Source: GCA-2705995 sp965661625
GTDB taxonomy: Bacteria > Bacteroidota > Bacteroidia > Flavobacteriales_G > Salibacteraceae
Direction: 5' to 3'
Assembly (NCBI GenBank): GCA_965661625.1
Contig: CBFIEM010000023.1
Location: forward strand, 1 to 19,302
DNA length: 19,302 nucleotides
A program made the position numbers and the translations under genes. Positions 7,090 through 13,699 of the stretch are shown in pieces; the stretch's first letter is position 1, and the number at the start of each line of letters is the position of its first letter. The notes under the pieces were generated by a model that was given only the letters and a program-made list of their open reading frames with translations, did not search any database and was not told the origin of the DNA.

Positions 7090-9199
7090 TTAGCTCGATC
7101 TTATCCAAGGTAGTTTTGGTTTTAAAAACCCCAAAACTAATGGTAACCTGTTTTTTGTCAATTGTCAATACTTTTCCAGACTCTTTTGATCCCTTCATGC
7201 GCACTTGATCTCCAACTACAATGGGGCGCTGTTCCTTTACTTGCTTCTTTTTTGCCTTGTGTGCTTTTTTCTGTTCGTAGTTAATCGGCTTTACAGCAGG
7301 TGTTGTTTTAGCCTTTGATTTCGAGCTTGATTGCTCTTCTTTTTTGGTAAATTGAATTTTCAAATAATCGACAAATTTTTGAGCAAGCTTTTTGTGGTTT
7401 TTCCCCGTATAGGCGTCTAGCCATTGTTTTAGTCGATTACCATAAAGGATGAGCTCATTGTTTTCTTGCTGTGTTTGCTGTAAGCGGTTTAATTTTTCTT
7501 CAAGATTTTCCCTCCTTATCTCAAAGTTTTCCTCCGCATTCTCAGCTCTTTTTCGAGCAGATTTTAGCTGATGGCGGTGCCGCTCAAGGGCGCCTTTTTC
7601 TCGTTGAAGAGCTGAAATAGATTCATCTAACCTGAGTTTTCCGTTGTCAATTCGCGATTTAGCTTTATTTATAATATCTCGGGAAATACCATTTTTCTCT
7701 GCTACTTCAAACGTAAACGAACTTCCTGGTTGCCCAACGCTCAACTTGAATTTAGGAAGCAACGATTTTCGATCGAAGAGCATGTTTGCATTTATAGCCA
7801 TCGGCATGTGATCCGCTAACAACTTTATATTGCTGTAATGGGTGGTAAGTACTCCATAACTTCCACGCTCATAAAGTGTTTCAAAAAATACTTCGGCAAG
7901 TGCACCTCCCAATTCAGGGTCCGACCCAGTGCCAAATTCATCAATTAGGAATAACGTATTCCCATCTGCCATTTCAAGAAAACGCTTCATATTTTGCAGG
8001 CGATAAGAGTAGGTGCTCAAATGGTTCTCAATACTTTGATTATCTCCTATGTCCGTTAATATTTGTGTAAAGAAAGGGAGTTGGCTTTCCGATTTAACAG
8101 GAATCAAGAGTCCAGATTGAAACATTACTTGGAGTAAGCCAATGGTTTTAAGCGTGATGCTCTTTCCTCCAGCATTCGGGCCTGATATCACCATAACACG
8201 AGCTTCAGGATCTAAAGTCACATGTTGTGGATAAGTAGGTTGTTTTGCCGATTTATTTTGCAACAACAAAATAGGATGGTAAGCTTCCATCAAGTTTAGG
8301 GTGGAGCTCTTGCTAAACTTGGGAAGGGTGGCATTCAGTTCATTTGCATAATGCGCTTTTGCTGCAATAAAATCCAGTGCAACCAATCGCGATTGGTATG
8401 CTCTTAACAAAGGTAAGTGCTCCCTCAATGCATCTGTAAGCTCTAATAAAATTCTGCGTATCTCCTCTTTTTCCTCCAATTCAAGCATGCTCAACTCGTT
8501 GTTGAGCGGAACATTTGCTCCGGGTTCTATGAATGCTAGTTTCCCTCCATTTGAAGCACCGACAATACTTCCTGAAACTTTCCGCTTGTGTTCAGCCATT
8601 ACAGCTAAAACCCGCTTTCCATGCAAGAATGTTTCGCGGGTGTCGTCTAAAAAGCCAGCACCTCGGTATTTTGCCATTTCCCGCATGAAATTAACTTCAA
8701 TCTGTTTCCGTACTTCGCTTATTCTTCTGCGTATAGATTGAAGAGCTTGGGAAGCATTATTACGCACAACCCCTTTCTGATCAATTACCAATTGAATTGG
8801 GTCAATAACTGCGGTGGTAATGTAAACATCGCTCAGTGTTTCCTGAATGGTTGGATAAAGCTCATTCTCTTCATCGAAAAAAGCAATGAGGCGATTTACT
8901 TGTTCAGAAAGGTGTTTCAGCTTACTGAATTGTTCAGGATCTAAGACGGACCCGGCTATTCCCAATAGCTTTATTTCGGTTAAAATTTCTTCACTTTGGA
9001 GGGAGGGAATAGGTATGGTAACTAAGCTAACTTGGTACTCATGGACCTCAAGTAAGCGCTGCTTAATAGCTTCAGGTTTGCTTGAAATGGTGAGCGATTC
9101 GAGCATTTGTTGCGCTGAATTTGTTTGAGCATGCATAGCGACATGCTTGCGTACTTTATCAAATTCTAAGTCTTGATATAGCTTCGTGGTCCACTCCAT
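7076..9199 (-). CDS. mutS2: MutS2-type MutS homologue without Smr domain
   Basis: The 707-aa MutS-family ATPase has the MutS2 layout: helical core and clamp (about 1-300), ABC-type ATPase (about 325-500), a long charged coiled coil (about 515-600) and a basic C-terminus ending in a KOW/SH3-like segment (about 655-707). Visible motifs are Walker A SGPNAGGKS (339-347), Walker B LFLIDEFGTGSDP (416-428) and the switch His454 in LTTHYS. There is no MutS1 mismatch-recognition N-terminus. The usual C-terminal Smr endonuclease domain is absent, as in a number of Bacteroidota homologues. MutS2 proteins act on recombination intermediates or collided ribosomes in other bacteria; which applies here is unknown. 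Its ATG shares one base with the HAD gene stop, so the two form an operon. Confidence 0.9.
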   Translation of the reverse strand: MEWTTKLYQDLEFDKVRKHVAMHAQTNSAQQMLESLTISSKPEAIKQRLLEVHEYQVSLVTIPIPSLQSEEILTEIKLLGIAGSVLDPEQFSKLKHLSEQVNRLIAFFDEENELYPTIQETLSDVYITTAVIDPIQLVIDQKGVVRNNASQALQSIRRRISEVRKQIEVNFMREMAKYRGAGFLDDTRETFLHGKRVLAVMAEHKRKVSGSIVGASNGGKLAFIEPGANVPLNNELSMLELEEKEEIRRILLELTDALREHLPLLRAYQSRLVALDFIAAKAHYANELNATLPKFSKSSTLNLMEAYHPILLLQNKSAKQPTYPQHVTLDPEARVMVISGPNAGGKSITLKTIGLLQVMFQSGLLIPVKSESQLPFFTQILTDIGDNQSIENHLSTYSYRLQNMKRFLEMADGNTLFLIDEFGTGSDPELGGALAEVFFETLYERGSYGVLTTHYSNIKLLADHMPMAINANMLFDRKSLLPKFKLSVGQPGSSFTFEVAEKNGISRDIINKAKSRIDNGKLRLDESISALQREKGALERHRHQLKSARKRAENAEENFEIRRENLEEKLNRLQQTQQENNELILYGNRLKQWLDAYTGKNHKKLAQKFVDYLKIQFTKKEEQSSSKSKAKTTPAVKPINYEQKKAHKAKKKQVKEQRPIVVGDQVRMKGSKESGKVLTIDKKQVTISFGVFKTKTTLDKIELTTSS
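7111..7139 (+). terminator. Hairpin after the SnoaL lipoprotein gene, inside the mutS2 3' end
   Basis: TAGTTTTGG (7111-7119) pairs perfectly with CCAAAACTA (7131-7139) around an 11-nt loop. It lies 22 bp after the stop of the rightward operon, where a terminator is expected, yet it is within mutS2 codons on the other strand. No T-run follows on the plus strand, so it would be an atypical terminator or simply a 3'-end-stabilising hairpin. Confidence 0.4.
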
Positions 9200-9879
9200 T
9201 AGCGCAAAGAAAGCGAATCGCCTCGACTCGCTATAAATTCATTGAAATCTTTATACGTATTACGAATTCCAGCTTGTTGTAAAACACCGGAGTTATTGAT
9301 GTCAATTCCGATAAAAGCTAGCCCCAATTCTTCAGAAACCCCAGCATCGTAAAGACTATCGCCATAATACGTGATGCTTTCAACGTGATTAGTTTCGCTT
9401 TGAAGCTGGGTGATTAACTTCTTGGTAAACCCTAATTTGGTGGGCTCCTCATCAGATCCGATAATGGGAAGGGTGTTGTAACATGCTGCAACCCCATCTA
9501 GCTTGTACTTTGCTAAGCGCTTCCAGCTTCCAGTTGCAATGGCAGCTGTGTGATTAGGGTGTTTTGCAAGCAGCTCTATGAACTCTACAGACCCTGGCAC
9601 AGGAGCAAACCATTCGGGATTCGAAGCCCTTCGCTCGCTTAGTTCGCCTATAAAATGATCCTGCATCAGGGTGAGCTCCGTGGCAGAAGGGGCCCTTTTA
9701 GTGATGGTAGAATAGATGTGATGAAATACATAATGGTCGGTGCGGTGCTCACAATCCAGCCAATAGGGGTAGTCTGCTGATACGTTGACCAATTTGCTCA
9801 GCGCAGACATGAAACTATTATCTTGACCGTAATCATATGGAATCAAAGTTCCATCTAAGTCGAATATGTGTAAGTGCAT
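9199..9879 (-). CDS. HAD-superfamily phosphatase
   Basis: The 226-aa HAD hydrolase resembles the phosphoserine-phosphatase-like type. Motif I is DLDGT (7-11, nucleophile Asp7 and general acid/base Asp9), motif II is ATGS (Thr116), a motif III Lys lies near 148-154, and motif IV is YYGDSLYD (171-178, Asp174 and Asp178). A helical cap of about 75 residues follows motif I. The substrate is not predictable. A TTG three codons upstream (9888) extends the frame, but that TTG is the last three bases of a perfect TATGTTTG -7 box, so the ATG at 9879 is the better start. The stop overlaps the mutS2 ATG by one base, making this the first gene of a two-gene operon. Confidence 0.85.
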   Translation of the reverse strand: MHLHIFDLDGTLIPYDYGQDNSFMSALSKLVNVSADYPYWLDCEHRTDHYVFHHIYSTITKRAPSATELTLMQDHFIGELSERRASNPEWFAPVPGSVEFIELLAKHPNHTAAIATGSWKRLAKYKLDGVAACYNTLPIIGSDEEPTKLGFTKKLITQLQSETNHVESITYYGDSLYDAGVSEELGLAFIGIDINNSGVLQQAGIRNTYKDFNEFIASRGDSLSLR

Positions 9880-9885
9880 AGGAGA

Positions 9886-9893
9886 CAAACATA
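9886..9893 (-). promoter_or_regulatory. -7 box TATGTTTG of the HAD-mutS2 operon
   Basis: This is a perfect match to the Bacteroidota -7 consensus TAnnTTTG, six bases before the HAD ATG. No TTG is seen at the expected -33 distance. A start of transcription about 4-7 nt after the box would give a leaderless or nearly leaderless mRNA. Confidence 0.6.
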
Positions 9894-9917
9894 CATTGCG
9901 CCTCAGTGTTTAATCTG

Positions 9918-9925
9918 CACATTTG
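9918..9925 (+). promoter_or_regulatory. -7 box CACATTTG of the YeeZ-like operon
   Basis: It matches TAnnTTTG except for its first base. A TTG at 9896-9898 sits 19 bp upstream, in agreement with the Bacteroidota -33/-7 spacing. The box ends six bases before the ATG at 9932. It is arranged back to back with the HAD promoter in a gap of about 50 bp. Confidence 0.55.
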
Positions 9926-9931
9926 TAAATT

Positions 9932-10711
9932 ATGAAGAATCAAATTCTATTACTAGGTGTTGGTTGGCTTGGTAAACCTCTTGCAAAAGCTTTAGTAAAG
10001 CAAGGGAATGAGGTGCTTGTATTAAGCAGAACCCCGCATGAATTGAGTTTACCAGGTATCACAGCCATGCCTTGGGGACTTCCAGTTACCGAACTGAAGG
10101 AACGCATTGGTCAACATCCTGTTTGCATCAGTGCTTTACCGCCAAAGGCTTATTTTGAGGACGGTCATGAATTTAATGCCTGGCTAGGAACCGTATTTTC
10201 AGGTATTTCATGGGATCAAGTAATCGCAGTTAGTAGCACAGCATCTTATCCCGCCCAAGGAACCTTCATGGAGCATGAGGCCATAAATCAAAAGTCGCCA
10301 CACTCAGGTATGGATATGCTGGCCTTGGAAGAATTCATTGGCACCTATGCTCCGCGATTGAGTGTGCTGCGTTTTGGAGGGTTGTTTGGGCCTAACAGAA
10401 AACCTGGTGGATTTTTATTAGGTAGAGGGGTGTTGAAAGATTCCAATCATTTGGTAAATGCCACTCACTTGGATGATGGGGTTAACTCTATCCTTACACT
10501 GCTTGCTAAAGGTGCTACTGGGAGCGTGTATAATGTTGTGAGTCCCAATCACCCAACGCGTTTAGCATTTTATCAAGCTGCCCTAGGTGAAGGAATTAAT
10601 CAGCTGGAAATTAGTGAATCCGATGGCTATGGGCGGAAAGTTAATTCTGAAGCTATTCAGAATGAATTAGGTTATACTTTTGCTTACCCCAATCCGTTAA
10701 ATGCCTTGTGA
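9932..10711 (+). CDS. YeeZ-like NAD(P)-binding epimerase/SDR protein
   Basis: The 259-aa extended-SDR-like protein has an N-terminal Rossmann strand and nucleotide-binding loop LLGVGWLGKPLAKAL (7-21, Gly9, Gly11, Gly14), a later SSTASYP segment where SDR epimerases place Ser and Tyr, and a RFGGLFGP block typical of the NAD-dependent epimerase fold. It resembles the YeeZ group, whose physiological substrate is not known. No signal peptide is seen, so it is cytoplasmic. It is first in a two-gene operon: its TGA overlaps the next gene's GTG (GTGA). Confidence 0.82.
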   Translation: MKNQILLLGVGWLGKPLAKALVKQGNEVLVLSRTPHELSLPGITAMPWGLPVTELKERIGQHPVCISALPPKAYFEDGHEFNAWLGTVFSGISWDQVIAVSSTASYPAQGTFMEHEAINQKSPHSGMDMLALEEFIGTYAPRLSVLRFGGLFGPNRKPGGFLLGRGVLKDSNHLVNATHLDDGVNSILTLLAKGATGSVYNVVSPNHPTRLAFYQAALGEGINQLEISESDGYGRKVNSEAIQNELGYTFAYPNPLNAL

Positions 10712-11436
10712 AGTATCAGCTATTAATTTTGGTGCTTTTCTTTCCTGTGCTTGTTCACTCACAAGATCATGTGGTTGTTCGAGGAACTGTTGACACTTAC
10801 AATGGTGCTGAGCTTGTGAACTTATTTGTAGTAAATGATCGGTTAAAGCAAGGTAATTTTGGAAATCCAAACGGAACATTTGAAATAAAAGTTAAGCGCA
10901 CTGATCGTATTATCATTGGTTCTACGGGGTTTAAAAACGCCTCCATATCAGTTGCCGATTCAGCTCTAAAGGATACGCTTGTTGTCAACATTACGCTGCA
11001 GCCTTTGTCGTATAACTTAAAAACTGTAACCGTTTTTGGTGAACGTGAATTGAAAGAAATATACCACGATATTGAATCATTAGGGTATAATAAACGCGAT
11101 TTTCAATTAACGGGAGTTGATGCTGTTTCCAGCCCAATAACAGCTTTGTATGCAGCATTTAGTAGGCGAGAAAGGAAAATACGAGAAGCACACCGCCTTA
11201 TGAATGAAGCACGTAGGAGGGACTTGTTGCGTGAGTTGTTTCAGAAATATGTGGATTACAACATCATCAATTTGGATGATCAAGAGTTCGACCAATTCAT
11301 TGATTTTTGCAATGTTAGTGATCAGCAGCTTAAGGGCCTTTCTCAGTATGATTTTATCATGTACGTTAAATCAAGGTATCAACTTTACCGGTCACTTAAT
11401 CCGAACGATTATTATTGGGATAACGGTATTGATTAG
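10708..11436 (+). CDS. Exported carboxypeptidase-regulatory-like domain protein
   Basis: The 242-aa protein has a Sec signal (residues 1-19, VHSQ). Residues 22-105 form a beta-sandwich like the CarboxypepD_reg domain: VVVRGTVDTYNGAELVN, then NPNGTFEIKV, then IIIGSTGFKN and a terminal LQPLSYNLKTVTVF. The remaining 130 residues are helical and charged (RRERKIREAHRLMNEARRRD). In Bacteroidota this N-terminal domain also heads TonB receptors, but no plug or barrel is present here, so it is one of the short periplasmic or outer-membrane-associated stand-alone forms. It starts with GTG and overlaps the upstream stop. Function unknown. Confidence 0.78.
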   Translation: MKYQLLILVLFFPVLVHSQDHVVVRGTVDTYNGAELVNLFVVNDRLKQGNFGNPNGTFEIKVKRTDRIIIGSTGFKNASISVADSALKDTLVVNITLQPLSYNLKTVTVFGERELKEIYHDIESLGYNKRDFQLTGVDAVSSPITALYAAFSRRERKIREAHRLMNEARRRDLLRELFQKYVDYNIINLDDQEFDQFIDFCNVSDQQLKGLSQYDFIMYVKSRYQLYRSLNPNDYYWDNGID

Positions 11437-11491
11437 TGTGTTTAAAATGAGTTGTTTAAATGATTCTACTTCATTTATTAGTAAAGGTTAA

Positions 11492-11512
11492 AGGGCAGCC
11501 TAGTGCTGCCCT
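11492..11512. terminator. Bidirectional terminator between convergent operons
   Basis: AGGGCAGC (11492-11499) and GCTGCCCT (11505-11512) form a perfect 8-bp GC-rich stem with a five-base loop CTAGT. The structure lies 55 bp after the upstream gene stop and 6 bp after the ssb stop on the other strand. TCATTATTT follows on plus and TTTAACCTTT on minus, so it can serve both directions. Confidence 0.8.
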
Positions 11513-11518
11513 CATTAT

Positions 11519-11845
11519 TTAAGCTTTACCTAAAAGCACCAAATCATTAACTACTATTTCAGTCATGTATTTGGTTTTGCCTTCCTTGTCTTCATAAGAC
11601 CTAGTTTGCAACTTACCTTCAATGGCTACTTCGCTACCTTTCTTTAGAAACTTGGCGGCAATTTCACCGGTTTTTCCCCAAGCTATAAGGTTGTGCCATT
11701 GGGTGCTTTGTACTTTTTCGCCATCGCCATTCCGGTAAAAGTCATTGGTGGCTAAATTCATTTTGGTAAGGTTTTTTCCTCCTTCAAGGTCTTTTGACTC
11801 GGGATCTGCTCCCAAATGCCCAATAAGGCTTACACGATTTCTCAT
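11519..11845 (-). CDS. ssb: Single-stranded DNA-binding protein, short form
   Basis: The 108-aa OB-fold SSB shows the usual landmarks: MRNRVSLIGHLGADPE at the N-terminus, the NLATND strand, QWHNLIAWGKTGEIAAKFLKKG and the closing VAIEGKLQTRSYED with EIVVNDLVLLG. The OB fold is complete, but the protein ends immediately after it. The long flexible linker and the acidic C-terminal tip (DDxPF type) that recruits repair proteins are missing. Short Bacteroidota SSBs of this size exist, often as a second copy, so a longer housekeeping SSB is probably elsewhere in the genome. It is divergent from the zinc-ribbon gene and shares its terminator with the convergent operon. Confidence 0.93.
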   Translation of the reverse strand: MRNRVSLIGHLGADPESKDLEGGKNLTKMNLATNDFYRNGDGEKVQSTQWHNLIAWGKTGEIAAKFLKKGSEVAIEGKLQTRSYEDKEGKTKYMTEIVVNDLVLLGKA

Positions 11846-12010
11846 AATGTGGTGGTTTATTAGTGAAACATGTGATCTAAATTGAGGTTATATTTTCGCT
11901 TCAAGAGATGCTTAAGCGTTTATAAACGACTATTTATTAAACGTTTTTAGATACTAATTGGCGGGAATTTATTAAATTTCAATACACCTATCACAACACC
12001 ATTAACTACC
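11846..12010. other. Divergent intergenic region between ssb and the zinc-ribbon gene
   Basis: This 165-bp region separates two divergent genes. I see no -7 box close to either ATG and no RNA gene. The visible structure is a cluster of CGTTTA/TAAACG words, listed as its own entry, in the middle of the gap. Confidence 0.4.
11917..11946. promoter_or_regulatory. Palindromic CGTTTA/TAAACG cluster, possible operator
   Basis: CGTTTATAAACG (11917-11928) is a perfect 12-bp palindrome. A further TAAACG (11938-11943) lies 9 bp beyond it and sits in a second palindrome AAACGTTT (11939-11946). Three half-sites in 30 bp, centred between divergent ssb and zinc-ribbon genes, look like binding sites for a dimeric regulator. 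The regulator is not identifiable here. Confidence 0.4.
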
Positions 12011-12373
12011 ATGAATACTTGTACCTACTGTGCTGCCCCTATATCTGGTAGGGCAGACAAACGTTTCTGCGACTCGCTATGTCGCAGCGCATTTCACAAT
12101 GAAAAAATGCGAAAATCCAGAAGCGAGATAAGAAGGGTGAATACCATCCTCCAACACAATCATCAAATCCTTTTGAGGTGCATTGAATTGGTTTCCTCTC
12201 CCATAGAAAGGAGTTTGCTGGCGAGGTTGGGCTATCGGTTTGATTACTTTACTGGGTATTGGGAAGCGTCAGAGTCCTCCTTGAAACTCATTTATGACGT
12301 TGGCGTTCAGGAGTGCGATGAGGAAGTTCTGCTTTACCGTAAAAACCGGTGGAATGAGTTCGAGCCTCTTTGA
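12011..12373 (+). CDS. Small zinc-ribbon protein of unknown function
   Basis: The 120-aa protein has an N-terminal four-cysteine zinc ribbon: Cys4 and Cys7 (CTYC), Cys20 and Cys24 (FCDSLC), followed by RSAFHN. This pattern resembles treble-clef or DUF2116-like zinc modules found in many small Bacteroidota proteins. The remaining 90 residues are helical with a basic first part (KMRKSRSEIRR) and contain LLARLGYRFDYFTGYW, then LYRKNRW near the end; I do not recognise this part. No signal or TM is seen. Nucleic acid binding is a guess from the ribbon and the basic helix. It is divergent from ssb. Confidence 0.7.
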   Translation: MNTCTYCAAPISGRADKRFCDSLCRSAFHNEKMRKSRSEIRRVNTILQHNHQILLRCIELVSSPIERSLLARLGYRFDYFTGYWEASESSLKLIYDVGVQECDEEVLLYRKNRWNEFEPL

Positions 12374-12461
12374 GAACCGGTGATTCATAGCCTTATTATA
12401 AAATTTCGCTGAATGGAATTCACAATGCTATGTTGGCTGTGGTTGACTAGGTACTAAACTG

Positions 12462-12469
12462 TACTTTTG
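12462..12469 (+). promoter_or_regulatory. Candidate -7 box TACTTTTG upstream of the lipase
   Basis: This is a perfect TAnnTTTG, 71 bp before the lipase GTG. The nearest TTG upstream (12443-12445) is only 16 bp away, short for the -33/-7 spacing. If used, it gives a normal leader of about 65 nt, unlike the leaderless arrangement at other genes in this window. Confidence 0.35.
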
Positions 12470-12493
12470 AGTATCCAGTTAGTGGGGGTGTTA

Positions 12494-12515
12494 TTAGCAC
12501 AACTTTTAGCACAAC
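12494..12515. repeat. Direct repeat TTAGCACAAC x2 before the lipase gene
   Basis: TTAGCACAAC occurs at 12494-12503 and again at 12506-12515, a 12-bp period. It lies downstream of the candidate -7 box and 25 bp before the lipase start, so it would be in the leader. It could be a small tandem duplication or a regulatory site; nothing else supports a role. Confidence 0.5.
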
Positions 12516-12540
12516 CTCAAGCAGTTAAATAGAATGATCA

Positions 12541-13350
12541 GTGATATTATCCAATAAATCGTATGTCGAGTCGCTCTTAAAGCTTACCCTGAATACTTAC
12601 CTGGTACATTACAAGCAGCTTTTCGGTGGCAATGAAGCAGATTGGCCCGCTTTAATCCAAGCAGAATTCGGGCCTTTTTTGGAGCAACATCTTCGTAACA
12701 ACTTTGACTTTGTAGGCACTATTGAAGTGGATCGGAAATGGACAAGATGGCTGCGTAAATTGCCCGACCAATCTGTTATTGGTGGCGTTTATGAAGATGA
12801 ATCCATTTTTGTTATAGCCTTTCGAGGTTCTTCTACACCTGAAGAGTGGTTGGGAAATACGTTGGTTAACCAAATCGACTTAGAGTTATTACCCGGGCAG
12901 AAAGCACCTGTTCACAGTGGTTTTTATAAGGTGTTTGAAAGTATTGAGTCGCTAGTTCAAGAATGGGTGGATCATGCAAGGAATACAGGAAAAAAAATAG
13001 TTTTTACGGGGCATTCTTTAGGCGGAGCTCTCGCGATTTTGAGTGGTTTGGTTTTCGCAACCGATACGTCTGAAATCGTTTCTTTTGCCGCTCCAAGGGT
13101 GGGAGGGTCCGCATTTACTCGAATTGCTAGGCAATTGGCTGTGCAACATATACGGATAGCCATCGAAGATGACCTGGTTTCTAAGCTACCTATTGAAACG
13201 GTTTTCTTTTCATACGAACATTTCGGGACCGAGGTATTGCTTAACCCAGCAGCTATAAAGCGTAATTCTGGTTACGCTAAATACGTTCCGAGTCAGCTTT
13301 TCGACCACCTGCCTTCTGCCTACTTGGCTGCTATCCGTAAGTCACAATAA
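12541..13350 (+). CDS. Class 3 (Rhizomucor-type) lipase family protein
   Basis: The 269-aa alpha/beta hydrolase of lipase class 3 has its nucleophile in GHSLGG (157-162, Ser159). The oxyanion region is AFRGSSTPEEW (93-103), the probable acid is Asp211 in EDDLVSKLP, and the probable His is His256 in FDHLPSAY, so the triad is complete and in the right order. The HSGFYK block (125-130) is also typical. It starts with GTG; there is an in-frame stop two codons upstream and the protein contains no internal Met, so no ATG start is possible. No signal peptide is seen, so it seems cytoplasmic, unusual for a secreted-lipase fold; an intracellular acyl-ester substrate is inferred. It is followed 30 bp later by the ferredoxin gene. 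Confidence 0.87.
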   Translation: MILSNKSYVESLLKLTLNTYLVHYKQLFGGNEADWPALIQAEFGPFLEQHLRNNFDFVGTIEVDRKWTRWLRKLPDQSVIGGVYEDESIFVIAFRGSSTPEEWLGNTLVNQIDLELLPGQKAPVHSGFYKVFESIESLVQEWVDHARNTGKKIVFTGHSLGGALAILSGLVFATDTSEIVSFAAPRVGGSAFTRIARQLAVQHIRIAIEDDLVSKLPIETVFFSYEHFGTEVLLNPAAIKRNSGYAKYVPSQLFDHLPSAYLAAIRKSQ

Positions 13351-13380
13351 ACTTTTTGAGAGCCCATCAGTTTCGTTTCC

Positions 13381-13698
13381 ATGGTTAAACTTCACATTCA
13401 TGAAGGCGATAATGTTCATGAATTATCGGTAATTAAAGGGGCGAACTTAAGGGAGGTATTGCTTGCTCATGGCATTTCACCTTATGGTACGTTGAGCAAG
13501 CGGTTGAATTGTGATGGACGAGGGCTGTGTGCAACTTGCGGAGTTTACCTGTTGAACACCTCCCCAACGCCATCTCATTGGCATGATAAATTAGCAAAGC
13601 AGTTTAATTACCCAAGATTGAGCTGTAAGCTAACGATTGACCAGGACTTGGCGATTGAGCTGATAAGTGAAAAGAAGATATGGGGCAAGCGCAAATAG
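13381..13698 (+). CDS. 2Fe-2S ferredoxin
   Basis: The 105-aa plant-type ferredoxin fold has cluster ligands Cys44, Cys50, Cys53 and Cys82 (C-x5-C-x2-C-x28-C). The motif LNCDGRGLCATCG and the later RLSC are both intact. The N-terminus MVKLHIHEGDNVHEL is a typical beta-grasp start. It carries electrons to an unknown partner; no reductase or oxygenase gene is nearby, so the partner is encoded elsewhere. It is cytoplasmic. It follows the lipase and converges with the acyltransferase gene with only one base between stop codons, so transcription of the two must be balanced without a visible terminator. Confidence 0.9.
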   Translation: MVKLHIHEGDNVHELSVIKGANLREVLLAHGISPYGTLSKRLNCDGRGLCATCGVYLLNTSPTPSHWHDKLAKQFNYPRLSCKLTIDQDLAIELISEKKIWGKRK

Positions 13699-13699
13699 A

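Noticed and set aside
8487..9128. Three plus-strand frames of 68-84 codons opposite mutS2
   Set aside because: They overlap each other and the conserved MutS2 core; they are best explained as shadows.
11438..11466. Imperfect tandem repeat (TGTTTAAAATGAG / TGTTTAAATGATT)
   Set aside because: It has only two diverged AT-rich copies and no positional meaning between the stop codon and terminator.
12374..12540. tRNA or other RNA gene in the lipase upstream gap
   Set aside because: No cloverleaf, GTTC-type T-loop or CCA end could be found; the region holds only the -7 box and the short repeat.
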